64,000 nucleotides of DNA from Hysterangium stoloniferum (taxonomy: Eukaryota; Basidiomycota; Agaricomycetes; Hysterangiales; Hysterangiaceae). This document shows, piece after piece, positions 47,497 through 59,337 of the stretch. Below the pieces are notes generated by a model that saw nothing but the letters and a program-made list of their open reading frames with translations, did no database searches and was not told the DNA's origin. The position numbers and the translations under genes were made by a program. The stretch is taken from assembly GCA_015178975.1 (NCBI GenBank), contig WHVD01000015.1, forward strand, positions 62,001-126,000, in the 5' to 3' direction. Numbering within the stretch: position 1 is the stretch's first letter; each line of letters opens with the position of its first letter.

Positions 47497-48819
47497 ATGC
47501 CATCCAACTCCACTCCCCTTTCTCCACCTCCACCCATCTCTTCCATACCTCCACTGCAGCTCTTTACACCCTTTTCAGAGCTGCCAGGAGGTCTTGAACC
47601 ATCCACCGACCTGCCTTCTCTTCCCCCTATACCATTACCTCTCCCCTCCGCTGGACATTCCCTCATACCACTGCCCCCACCCGCGCCCAAGCCTTCTCCA
47701 GCACTGCGGCCGACTTCACCCCTTCGCATATCACCTGACCCCCCTGTCACTATCCACTCTACCCCTACGCCTTTGCTCCCTGCAGTGTCAGACACTCCCC
47801 GTGTTCCCCTGCCAGCGCGGAGTCCACCGCCTGTCTCTCCCTACTCACCTTGTGTTTCCCTGGGGAGCCCCATTCAATGACCTAATATTACATTAATGGA
47901 TGTTGATCACCCTACCTTGGAAGTCCTTGTGGCGCCCCCCTCAGCAATGGAAGTCTTCAAGGAGCCTACCCCCTTAAGCGAAAAGGCGAAAGGGAAACGG
48001 AAGGCTGATGTTCAGGCTGACAAGCCCCTCGTCATTAACCCTTCCCCAGCCAACCCCATTTACAGCCCCTCACCGTGGTCACCCTCTCCCTCTCACTCTC
48101 GGGACACGGCTGCCTTAGCTCGTTCCTTCCAGGCAGGTTGGATGCACATGTCCATTAACTACCCCTCCGATATCTTCACTGTGGGACTCACATTGATGTG
48201 ACTGGGACCAACCTTGCGGCACCCCCTTCTTAAAGGGCATATTCAAGGGTATAGCAGGTCTCTCACATTGTCAGACTGCATGAGTACATTTTACTTATGT
48301 GTCAACGACCCTAAAGAGCAGCTGCATTTGGCGGAGGATATCGAATGGGTTGAACTCTCCATGTTTCGGTCCCTGCTCATCGACTCCTCTTGCATTCTTC
48401 CTGAGCACACATCAATCCACTCAGCTGTGGACCTAGTTGATTTGTTGGAGCAACTGTTGTCGGATTCCGATACCTCGGGAGGATTTCCCCCGAGCGGGGA
48501 TGCAAGCTGTACACCACTTCTCACTCCTACCCCACCATCACTACACCCTCGACCTCCTCTCATTGCCTGCATCACTGATGCCTCCACTAATTGCATTCAC
48601 GCCATCATTCGAACATGCCAGAAGGCCTACGGTCATTGGGTCTCGTCAATCCAGAAGCTGGATGGGTCAACATCCGCCAATGACATTTTGAGGCGGGAAG
48701 ACATTGCTCTTTCCTTCCATGCCAAGCGTCTCACCTGGGGAAACACTATCCTACATCTTGGAGGTTCATCGCAGGATGCATGGGGAGGAGTTCCAAGCGT
48801 CCTTCGACACCTTCTTTGA
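47497..48819 (+). pseudogene. Family B accessory ORF 2, unknown function, two stops
   Basis: Same frame as accessory ORF 1, interrupted by stops at 47878 and 48199 (both TGA). The first part is extremely Pro/Ser-rich; the second has a KAKGKRKADVQ basic stretch; the last 200 residues look folded (FYLCVNDPKEQLHLAEDIEW, ADVDLVDLLEQLL-like helices, AIIRTCQKAYGHWVSSIQKL, RREDIALSFHAKRLTWG). It reaches to about 25 bp before the 3' LTR. Function unknown; the folded end is the part most worth a structure-based search. Confidence 0.5.
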
Positions 48820-48844
48820 CATAGCTCTTTGACCTGGGGGGCAC

Positions 48845-49454
48845 TGTGAGAGGTATGGTGAAATATACTCAGGAAATATAGTCTGGATGAGCTCATACTA
48901 TATTCCCTTTATTATCTCTACTCTCTCTATTTTATTATACACTTATAATTAGTTCGACAACCTATGTATGTGGTACATCGACTCTTGTGGGCACATACAT
49001 GCCAGACTTATGTATTCTAGCACCCATAGTTAAAACTCAGACACTTTTTACCTCACAACCATGACTTACCCAGACACAAGTTAGTGTCCTGTAAGTCGTG
49101 ATTGAGGTATCATCTCGACCATCACAGATGGGTTTCAACTATCTACATAATCTTAGTTTTGAACTGTACCAGTTGAAACCCCATTTATATCTCAATCTGC
49201 GTGGACAACATCCACGCTATTCTACCATTCGACTCTCATTACTCTTCTCTACACTTGAGCAGTCACTCGGAATCGCACCTAATGGTCAATTCCCTTATTT
49301 TGTTGTAGCTACAGTATCTACTCTACCTTAGATAGTTACTTCACCCAGATGTATTGAACTAAATAGTCAATACTTGTTCAACATGTATTGAACTTAGACA
49401 GTCAATACAACTACGTGTTGTACCTAAATGGTTGATATTTTTCGTATATAGAAT
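48845..49454 (+). repeat. 3' LTR of family B element, first part
   Basis: TGTGAGAGGTATGG..., preceded by the purine tract CCTGGGGGGCAC. Alignable with the B solo LTRs up to TATAGAA, where foreign DNA starts. Confidence 0.88.
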
Positions 49455-49930
49455 TTCTCTCATGGCCAGCACAGTCTCCTGACTTGAATCCCATTGAACA
49501 CCTATGGAATCACCTGAAGAGGAGGTTGGAAGGGTATGAGAATGCACCCCAGGGGATGGAAGAGCTTTGGGAGAGGGTGGTGGAGGAATGGTACAAGATT
49601 GATGCAAAGGTGTGCCAGGATTTAATTGAAAGTATGCCTAGGAGGGTTGCAGATATATTAAAGGCAAAGGGTGGCTATACCAAGTACTAAATATAAGTAA
49701 TTTCTTGCCAAAAGCCTGTCAGTGACAAAAGGTATCCAATGAATACTCTCCATTGAAATATTCATAATGTTTCCATATATGGATATTACATAATATAGTT
49801 CTACCATATGAATATATACATGATAGGTCATGTTCACAAATATTCTGGTGATTTCTACTATTTTATCTACTGGGATATAGCATATATAAGCTGAAACTAC
49901 AAAACATTGGATACATTTTATAAGTCACTG
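49455..49930 (+). mobile_element. 5'-truncated Tc1-like transposon
   Basis: The last about 75 codons of a Tc1-type transposase (49455-49690: WPAQSPDLNPIEHLW with the catalytic Glu, SMPRRV, GGYTKY) and a right end TAAGTCACTG followed by TA. Related to the 12713 element, but the terminal repeat differs (GTATCCAATG-type words at 49730 and in inverted form at 49905). The left half is absent. Confidence 0.75.
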
Positions 49931-49932
49931 TA

Positions 49933-51131
49933 GGTCCTCCACTCGAAATGTTTCTGTGGTGGCGACTTCTGATGTTTTAGGGCCTGCTGGGTCGAAATCA
50001 TCTGTAAGTTCCCGTTCTGGGGGCTGTCCGGAAGGTTGAGGATTAAGGACACACTCCTCTTCTATTCTCGATAGGCTCTCCCACGAGGTGAGCAATCATG
50101 GTTGCCGTAGACTGCATTGATGCTTTCTCAGTTGAAGATCTAGGCATCTGGGCCCATTCATTCACGTCATGAATTAATTCAACAGTTTCCCCTCGTCTAA
50201 TGATTCTTGGTGTCAGAGGGGTTAGTGAGAGGTATTGCAGCGCGTTCCCTAGAGATAGCAGTGGTGGGAGTGGCTAGTATACTTCCATCGTCATTCTGCA
50301 GCACGACTCCCTCAACTATCCATTGGTCACTGATAAGATCCCCAACAGAAACTGGTACTAGTCGAGCTGATTCCAGCTCTATAGTACAATCCTGTATGGC
50401 CCGTGCGACTCTTTCAGTACACACTCCTTTGTCTGGTTTGGAAGTCAATTCAAGTGAGTCATTGGCTAGTTCCTCAAGGTGGATCTTGCTAATCGAGAAG
50501 GCTAAAGGCTGCGGCTCCTTGGAGGAACTGGCTGGGATAGACCCCACCCTCCCTGGCAGGATCAATCTAGAGCCCAACAGCTAGTCTTGTAGTGTTCCGA
50601 TTTCATAGTTCACATGAAAGTCCTCTCTGAGAAGAATTGGGACAGTCATGCCTTGGACAATGTACATTTTGGTGGTAAATGTAAGGAGCATACCGGTGTC
50701 ATCTTCGAGGTAAATGGGGATATTGACATATCCTAAGACCTTAGCATTACCAGTAAGCTGTACGAGGTGTAATTTGAGTCCTTGCTTGAGCTTGGGGCGG
50801 TCCACTAGTTCCTTATAGAAATCCTCCGAAATTAAGGAAAGATCGGCTCCAGCATCCAACCTGATTTTAATAAGATTAGAGGCTTCTAGAGTCCCCTACG
50901 CATCCATAGATGTGCAATGCTGAAATCCCAATACTGGAGTATCCACCCAGGGGATCCCTTCTGCAGTAGATGATGGTTGAATCCTCTTTCATAAGCCAAC
51001 TGGCTCGAGGGTATTGGACCCTGGGTCTTTTGTTTTCCTTTCTTACAGCAAATTTGACATTCCTCCTAACACGTCTACCATTAGGTATGTTCAGAACAAA
51101 GTCGTCCACTTCAGAATCTGACTCCTCACAA
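49933..51131 (-). pseudogene. Reverse fragment of a family B gypsy element (protease to pre-RT)
   Basis: On the minus strand it is alignable with 34121-34528 plus 42074-42860. It carries LDAGADLSLISEDFYKE-like protease text (51109-50581) and the GSRLILPG to TTAISRE spacer (50577-50197). It has no family A insertion, so it shows the uninterrupted site. A Tc1-like element sits at its far end at a TA. Confidence 0.85.
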
Positions 51132-51157
51132 GTTTAGAACTTCCACCACTCTTCACA
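51132..51157 (+). repeat. Last 26 bp of a family B LTR
   Basis: GTTTAGAACTTCCACCACTC... to CTTCACA, the terminal part missing from 49454. Together they bracket the chimeric insert 49455-51131. Confidence 0.8.
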
Positions 51158-54100
51158 CATGTAAGGCACTAATTAATTTGAATCAGAAGTTAGAAAGCAT
51201 AATCACTTTACTTACTTTTAACGGATTGAATGGCATCCACTGCCACTGACTGTCTTCAATCTCTTCAGCCTCATCAATAATGGTGGCTATCCACTGTGGA
51301 ATTGGGTAGGTGAGACTATTAAATACAAACAAAATACTATAACTTATGAACTTCATTAGAGAAATTGAACAGAGCTGTTAGCTGTGCCAGTGTCATAGAG
51401 ATGTGAGGTCACAATATCATTTGTCAGACATGAATATCTTCTATTCAGTGGTGCACTTTTGCAACCAACGAGATACAGTTATGGAAAGCAGTGCCCAAAC
51501 TCGGTGTGGTATAGATAATGGGTTGATGCAATGAAAATGCAAGTGAGTGTGACAGATCAGTCACACTGCTTTGAGCGAATTGTCGAACAATATATGCAGG
51601 TAGAAATTCATTCTCAAGGGATGATGGCAGTGAAAGATATAATATGATTTAACAATATCTACTTCTTCAATGACCAGGAACTTCATTAAAACTTGGTGTA
51701 GGTAATGTCAAAGCTTCACAATATCTTTGTAATAGCTTCATATGCAGCATCATACCTATCACCTCACCCAACGAAGCTATCTTATGTGTAGAAAAAGAAA
51801 TTTAATTGAGCTATTCAGGGCTTAAAATTTGCATGTTGCCATGAGGAGGCACTTAGTAGGTATATATTATAAGTCTGAATGATTTGGACAATATAGATGG
51901 GTTTAGATGATTTAGACTGATTAAGGATTTGAAGTTTGTATATACAAGAGCATCATATTTATTGTTCTCACTTCTGTGAAATAATATTTTATTTTTATAT
52001 CTAGGAAATAATTTGGAAAAGTTGGGTCCATCCAGACTGTGAACATTCTGTAAAATGGTTGAACAAGGTACATACTGTATCTATATGTGTGTATGTATAA
52101 CAGGAATCTTAAGATCTGAAGAAGGTCAATTTGCAGTGTTACATGATGGCAGGGATCTGATATACATACATATTTTAGTTCATCCCTGGGATTATTCATA
52201 TATGAGATTTTTTAGAGACTTCTACCAGAGCTTTGCTCGTCTTTGGACTTGGAAGTTCTTCCCTGTCTCAAACACACTGATTCAATACTCTTTACAAAGC
52301 TTTACAAATATTTATTTATTTGTCCTGTAATGTAATTTGTGTCATTGCTTTGTATAATTGATCTACATGCTGCAATTCCTCATCTTCAGAGGAATAATCA
52401 CAGTCTGACTTCTCACCCTCCACCATCCTTGTGCATAGTTCTTGGCCAGGAATACAAAGAACAAGTTTATCAACCTTCCTCCCTATTTCAGTGTTACCAG
52501 AAAATCATTCCAGCATGTATATCTTGTGAAGAGTCAAATGATATGATTATTAACTCTCTCTTGCTGTAATGCACACTCTTTCACTGCACCAAATAGCAGG
52601 ATATCTGTATGTTTGAGTTGTTCCAGAGTGGAGGAACCCAATCTCATCATCAATCTATGTGGCAAGATGTCTGAGCATCTGGTTGCCTCACGATTATAGG
52701 CCTTTGCCCATTCCAAGTTCTGAATATCCTCATTCATCAATTTCTCCATACATCAATGGAGTTCCATCTGAGAACTGTGTGTGATAGATAGGTTTGTAAT
52801 TGATCTGTTATTGCATTAGTCACTAAAAAGCCACATAATTTATGAATACTTACATTGGACAGGTCACACATTACTTTGACCCATTGCTGAAGACTAAACT
52901 GGGGACACCAGAGGCAACAGTGATGGTAGATCTCAAGATCTTTGAGACTGAATGCAAGGGAAGGAACAATTGGACTTGCTCCAAGAAAGCCATGTGAGAT
53001 GAGAGTTTGATTGTAGAAGGTATGTCCGTATTTATTGTGTGCAAGTGTATGTGCAGCATAGCTTTTGTTTCAGGGTGAAAATAGTTTCACAGAGAATGAA
53101 TTAAACATACCTTCTAACCCAAACACTGTAATTGTGAATTCATCTTGAGCTTGTTCCATTCGGATGTCTCCTGCTGTGTCACTGGCATCACTGATGTCTG
53201 TCGTGATCCTATCACCACCATACTTGAACTCCATGTAAGCTTCAAAAAGAAGTGGCAGCTGGATCTCCCAATCTTGGTGGTGCTTAGAAGCTTGGATTTG
53301 CAAGTGTGTGTTACTGGGAGTGTACTTGTGGCAATGGTGGCTGTATATGAAATCAGAAAATAAACATGTTTTTGATAAATAATATTACCCTTTTGCAACA
53401 TTCTTCCAGTTGGAAAAAAAGTGTTCAAATTCACCTCCTTCGTGACTGAGCTTGAGACCCTGGAGTTGAGCTACAGTAAATTCCTGATCATGTGATATGT
53501 CCTCCCAATCATCACTGTCCAAACCATGGATCTCAGATTCAAAACTACATGGCAATTTTGAATTATGCATATATTGAGTTAATTGGCAGGTTTCAGGAGG
53601 GAGTTCTAGAGTGGAGGTCAATACCCGAACATAGCAAGAAAGGGGAGGAACTCACTAGCAATTTCTGCTCATTCTGATGCTCATCTAGTAGCCCATTACC
53701 CTTTATAAATTGCTTTCCTACTCTACCCACAGATCCATCTTCAATGTCACGATGATGGCGACCGAGCTGAGTGGCTACAATGCCTTGATTGCTGCCAGTA
53801 TGGACCTTACCGTGAGCCACCATATTCCTACTACTCATTATAACTATGATAAACTATTGGTATTATAATAGCACCAAAGAAAGTGTCAGATATGTACTTA
53901 CAGTGGTAAAGTCTGCAGTGCGATAAAGTTCGAGATGCAATGTGCTGAGGAGCTCACATGAGGGCCCCTACAAAAGGTCTCATGTGGTCTTGACCTGGCC
54001 TTTCTGCTGGGTACAAAGTCTGGGCTCAGAGCAGTTGCAATATTTATCTGCCAAACCTCTGCCTTTGCACCACACCCTTACAAACCCCCTTAAAAGTCAC

Positions 54101-54481
54101 CTGGCTCTGTTGTGACACCGACTCCTCCACTTGCCCCACACCTCTCCCACAATCCCTCCATAACAGATCGTCCCTGACATCATGGCCGATGTACATATCC
54201 CTCTCCTGGTCTTCTTTTTCTTTTCTCCTTCTAGCTACATCTGACTCCATACGCCAACTTTCACCATCCCCACCCTGACTCAAGCCCTCTAAAATCCATC
54301 ATAGGCACGAAGCTCACTCGGAACTTCTTACCACCATAGCATAGTTTCGCTGGGGCCTTTCCACCCCCTAGCTGCAGTTAGCCATTGTTGCTTGAAGTGG
54401 GATACAAATATAACAAAAAAAAAGAGGAGCTCATGTGACAGCTGATACTGTGCTGGCCTCTTGCTGGCCTTTTGAATACCT
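51158..54481 (-). pseudogene. Decayed minus-strand coding remnants, probably a DNA transposon
   Basis: A series of open pieces, all on the minus strand: 54283-54044, 53838-53593, 53621-53385 (includes LDSDDWEDISHDQEF), 53303-53070 (includes DWEIQLPLLFEAYMEFKYGG) and 52749-52534. The order and the 560-bp repeat upstream fit one transposon read from 55041 leftwards. The string around YMEF recalls the N-terminal part of fungal KDZ-type transposases, but no catalytic motif was seen; low certainty. Confidence 0.35.
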
Positions 54482-55041
54482 TCGCAATATGATACCTACA
54501 AAAAAAAACACGTTTTGCATACAGAATAATTTTAATGACCTAGTTTAATTCAAATAATATAATAAGTGCTTAAACAACACATTATTTCATTTATTTTGTT
54601 TAGTTGTCAAGTATATATTATGTCTAAAATGATAGCTAATATATAGCAACAGGAAATGTGCTGAGTGCGCCATTCTGGAGAGGCCAGGAAGGCAAGGTGT
54701 GAGCTCGTTGTCACTGACGACGAGTGCAGTAGTATGGCATGCAGGAATGTTGCCGAAGGGCAGCACCGTGACGATGGGAGGTGATGTTGCCAGTAAGCGG
54801 ATGAAGGTGACAGCAAGTGAAGGATTGAGGAGAGGATTCCCATGGTCTTGAGACTACAAAGTGTCCTAGTAAAAGTAGGGAACATTTTGTTATCTTAGTT
54901 GTATTGATTTTTATTAACTTTGATTGATTTTTTTTCTCAACCTCCCCCAGATCCACAGTATTATCCGTGGAAGAGGCCCAACGCAATAAGGGGGCAAATT
55001 AGCCCAGGGATACACATATGTACACCAGTGCTAATATGCTT
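54482..55041 (-). repeat. 560-bp repeat, inverted copy of 29859-30419
   Basis: Includes the palindromic block at 54998-55035 (ATTAGCCC ... GCTAAT). Probably the 5' end of the remnant transposon to its left. Confidence 0.75.
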
Positions 55042-55352
55042 GGCCATGGGAGGACATTGAAATTATTATTTTGAAACCAAGTCTGGGCCTTCTTGCAAGT
55101 ATACTTGGCTTTTCCTAGGGGCAGTTCATTCATTTCTTCACTTTTTCATATGAAGATGCTAATTGTGGACCATGCATTCTGAGGTTGATGCATGCCAGAA
55201 CCAGTGTACACCTAAACTAGCACCAAACCTATCATGTCAGAAGGTGATTCACTAACTGACACATTGATTGACAAACAAGTACTATTATTACAAGTCTATT
55301 ACCCCCTTGTAGATTGTGTATTACAATAAGTCAACTCATACTATTTTTAATA
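55042..55352. other. Intergenic boundary of the transposon island
   Basis: 3' flank of the antiporter gene. No repeat or open frame seen. Confidence 0.5.
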
Positions 55353-57985
55353 TTAATTGCATGTGCCCGAGTTGTCGGAGTCAGGGTAGAACCAGAAGCT
55401 GACCGCAATGATTATGTACAGACCTGAATGTAAGATACCTTAAATAAATTACATTTCAGATGTCAGCTGGTATTTCTTACACATTAAAATCATTCCCTGA
55501 AAAAGAATCAATTGTCCATCCACTGGAGTCTAAAAATAATAACCACTCACCTCGAGCCAGTTTGATTTTCCATCGTGAAGACAATAATTTACGGTTATGA
55601 CTATTTTTTTTTTGAAGTCCAGGGTAAGTTTCCCATTAGAAAGTTGAAATGGGATACACACCAGACAAGAACAAGACCTAAAATCGGTCGTATACTATGA
55701 TTTAGTGACAGAATATAGATTTGTAACACATACGATCGATTGAAGGGGGTCGAATAAGAGAGTCAAAGGTTTGCCCAAAATCCATGCCTACAATGCAATG
55801 GTTAAATGGATAGTTGAAAATTGTAAGAAGCACACGCTTACGAGGATCACGATAAAGGGAATAACAAAGAGCGCAATTTGCTGTGCCACCCCCTTAACTA
55901 GGTATTTTACGAAGAAAAACAACAAATCACATACAATACTTGACCCTACAGCGACGCCCAAACACTGTGTTAATCTATTCTAGAACATAAGTTAATATCT
56001 ATTGTGGATGACACAGTAGAAGAAATGAATGTACCTGATAAGAGATGGCCACAGCTGTTAGGCATTCTACAGAAGGTTAGCCAATTATCCCCGCAAATGA
56101 ACACCCTGAATAATACCAGGTACATTTCCGACCATGGGCAATAATATCAAACCGACCCATTGCTTACTGATCCACCCTGTGGAAACTACGCCGTCGATAC
56201 TTTCTACCAGGCATAAAACACCAAAGGCTTTAAACTAAACGAGATATTCAGCCCTGTCTGACAATGAAACCACAATGAGATGGCTCACAGTTGTCACGCT
56301 TGCTAATACAAGTAGACAGGCTGTCATGCTCATCTGAGGTTTCTTTACTTCTGGTCTTTCTTCTCCATGCCCCGCACCAGTTTCGGGGTCATCTGCAGGA
56401 CCGTTAGCACGAGCACCATTATCTTCTTCCGCAGGATATGGGGTCGAGGCAAATTTCTGCTCTGGAGCACCATCATTGTACAGATGAAGGTGTGTCCAGA
56501 ACTGGAAGACTAAGTAAGATCCATATACTGGATGATAGAGTCAACCAGAACATTAAGTACGAAAAGAATAAACAATACATACTGAATAGCAAAACTACTG
56601 CAACCTAAACTGTAGAATAAGCGCTAGCATTGAACTGCCAAACTGGCAAAAACGCACGCCTCGGCTCATCTTCAGAATATTACCAGAAAGATCCACACTT
56701 GCATCATCGGGATTTGACGCATTGCGTGAATCTATCGCCAATAGATATGTGGCTGGAATCAACACGGCAGCGACGCTTACGGTAAGCAGCGAACTACTTA
56801 TATTAGAAGCGCCTATGATTCATTCAGTTTGCATGCCAGAAAATCATCTGCTGGCACTCACTGGTGAGAAAGCCTTGTTCGGAGTACTTTGTGCCACCTG
56901 CAAAGAAGCACACGCCAAGAACGAGTACTGCTTGCGAATTAAAACACAGCATCACGCCAGATCTGTCACTTACATATATTCGACAGGATTGATCCGATAA
57001 CTAGAAGTTATTTACAGTGAGTGTATCCATAGTTGACAATGAACAAAGCTCACGAGACGAATGAACAATGCTCAGCTCGCATTTGACTAAAGCGATGATC
57101 TATAGCAGTCGGTAACGGCTTTGTTAGACATATATTATTAGTTCGGCACGCACCGCCACAATCAGCTCCACACTGAGACATTGGGACTACTTAGGAATGG
57201 TGCCATCAATTAAAGTAGCAACTTACGCATTGCCCTAACAAGTTATATCAATAGCTTTCCCACGGTACCAAAAATGATGCGCCTACAAGAGTAGCCTCCA
57301 AAAGACCATTAATTGTTTGGCCACTTGTTCGGCCACTTGTTCGGCCAAATTTTCGGTCAACTTGCAAAGATAATTCTTCAGTAGCGAATCCGAGTAGCTA
57401 TTGGAAGACAAAATTGGTCGATGGGGAGTTCCATAATTCTCGAGACCCACTTTTACGAGAGGTATAATAGCCAGGAAAGAGGCTAGATGAAGTTGGTGTC
57501 TAAGAATCCTTTGAAGCAAATCACGACCCACAGATAAAGATGATGGTTTTACTTTGCTCCGTAAAACGCATAGCCCACTGCGTGAAAGTGGAATTCAGAT
57601 TGTGCAAGAAAGGCCGAATGTTTATCGCTCACCGATATTGGAATGAATATGAGGAAGACATTTAGCCCTAGGTACATTGTAAGTACATACAAAATATATT
57701 GTTAAACGCCAGGAATCGCAAGAACAAACATGATGCCAAAACGGTTGCTTTCAAACTTGCTAAAATCGTTGGTGTAGCTGGAATTTTGCTGCATGGCTGC
57801 AGCAGTTCTTGCCATGACGCTGCCCTTGTCGTGGGGTGATGTTCACTCGACCCTACGTTTGTCGCAGATGTCACTGTGCTGGTGATATTCGTCGATGGGT
57901 GAGGATCATTAGCTGTGAGACCGTTAGGGCATATAGAAGCAAGCCTAAAACCGATATTTCCTACAATGAATGGATTCTTGATCAT
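55353..57985 (-). CDS. VCX1: Vacuolar Ca2+/H+ antiporter (CAX/VCX1 type)
   Basis: Exchanges cytosolic Ca2+ for vacuolar H+ (CaCA superfamily, TC 2.A.19). About 20 small exons; upstream ones placed at 57730-57985, 57633-57667, 57532-57577, 57451-57482, 57287-57397, 57227-57234 (8 nt), 57154-57172, 57054-57099, 56974-57000, 56862-56927, 56658-56812, 56583-56604 and up to 56527. Seen in order: LNVFLIFIPIS, SFLAIIPLVKLLGFATEELS, the first exchange repeat GNAVELIVAIIALVKCEL, GSILSN, LVLGVCFFAGG, SSLLTVSVAAVLIPAT, VFQFWTHLHLY, an acidic loop, then the second repeat with GNVPECLTAV (usually GNAAEH), VAVGSSIQIALFVIPFIVIL, GKPLTLLFDPLQ, HDGKSNWLEG and SFWFYP. The HLYND loop is typical of fungal members. 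About 10 membrane segments. One intron near 56230 would be only about 36 nt, or else the frame has a TAG there. A 12-bp tandem duplication lies in exon 5. Start Met is less certain. Confidence 0.85.
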
Positions 57986-58449
57986 TGTCTAACATTGGGT
58001 CAAAGGTGGGGTGGGTAAAGGGAGGTGAGATAGGGAGGACTGAAATATACGAGACTTTGGGTGCTTATACGAGACTTTGGGTGCTCAAGGCACTGTTGAA
58101 ATTTGATATATAAACCGCCAGCACAATCACCTAACCATAGAGTTTCTCACATTAGGAACTGTCTGAGCGCATGATGGGTCAACGATGTCGGCACGTACAC
58201 TTCGACAACCACATTGATGGAAATGAAGTGGGCCATAGTGTGGGGCCGTGGAACATCTGCCATGCGGCAGAGTTCAGCGTCCATCACCAAGTGGCTTGAC
58301 TTTCGATTTTTGCTATGCATAATCTGTAAGAGTCGAGTCGTCCTGTCCATTTAAGGAAGTTTAATTAGTTAACTAAATATTAAAATTGAATAATTAACTA
58401 AATATTATAACGAACTAAAATAATTACAGTAATAAAAAAATTATATTGG
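57986..58449. other. Intergenic, with a 20-bp tandem duplication
   Basis: TATACGAGACTTTGGGTGCT occurs twice in tandem (58046-58065, 58066-58085), probably in the promoter of the antiporter. A 67-codon minus-strand frame at 58147-58350 has no recognisable feature. Confidence 0.5.
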
Positions 58450-59337
58450 TTATTGGTTAGAACGAAGATTGGGAGGGCAGGTGGCAGATGGAAACACAGG
58501 CTCAGAATTCGTGTACAGTCTAGATTGTTGGAGGTAAGATAAATGAACGTTATAAGAAGATGGAGGTGGCTCCAGTTCAGGAGGGAGTGATGCATAGAAG
58601 GGCTCGGCGGATGTGGGAGGCTCCAGTTCAGGAGGGAGTGATGCGTAGAAGGGCTCGGCGGATGTGGGATGATAAGACAAAGAGGGTAAGGATAGGGATG
58701 GGAAAGGGAAATTTTCCTTTTCGGTGGATATTGCAACAGCTGGTGTCATCGCTTGATGTTTGGAATACTGGGCATGCTTTTTGGCTGGTGTGCCAGTAGA
58801 TTTATCTAACGAATATTAGCAAAAATGGAGCTGACTGAGAAAATATAAAGCTTACTTGGGGTCACCCAGGTGATTGGAGGAGGAGATCTAGATACACTCC
58901 GCAGTCGTTTATCTCATGAAAATTAGCAAAGAACATCCGGAGGGAATATGAAGCTTACTGGCTATCACTACTGAATGCTCAGAAGATGTTGATGATCCCT
59001 GCTGTCGTTTATACTGTCTCAATAGAAGTGCACTTGCAGATGTTGAAGACTCGATGATCTGTGGAGTACACGGTGTGGGAACCTGGAGCCATTCGACTAC
59101 GAAATGCTGAAAATTTTCAGCATTCACCCAATTTATAGCATTCTTGTTGGAAAGAAAGTCGCCAGATGCTTCAATGATACCAGTAGTGAAGTACTGAAAG
59201 AATTAACAATCAATTTAGCTGTTGTCCGCACTCCAAGGTGTAAATATTTATAGACTCACTTTTGTCCGATACGCTCTGATAATGTCATCTCCTGCCACTT
59301 TGAGAAGGCTTGACAGGTTGATTGAGCTGGAAGACAT
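58450..59337 (-). CDS. Unrecognised 241-residue protein with Pro-rich repeats
   Basis: Exons 59260-59337, 58959-59193, 58856-58912 and 58450-58805 have good borders and join in frame. The first about 110 residues look folded (SSLLKVAGDDIIRAYRTK, GIIEASGDFLS, FQHFVVEWLQVP); the rest is Ser/Pro/Lys-rich and contains two identical 17-residue units (TSAEPFYASLPPELEPP). No membrane segment or known motif. Not recognised; intact gene structure argues that it is real. Confidence 0.65.
58568..58669 (-). repeat. 51-bp tandem duplication in frame
   Basis: Units start at 58568 and 58619 and differ at one base. Each encodes one 17-residue Pro-rich unit of the gene above. Confidence 0.95.

Noticed and set aside
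47423..47896. 157-codon frame overlapping the start of accessory ORF 2
   Set aside because: The alternative frame 47497-47880 continues in frame into the following segments; this one is an overlapping Pro/Ser-rich shadow.
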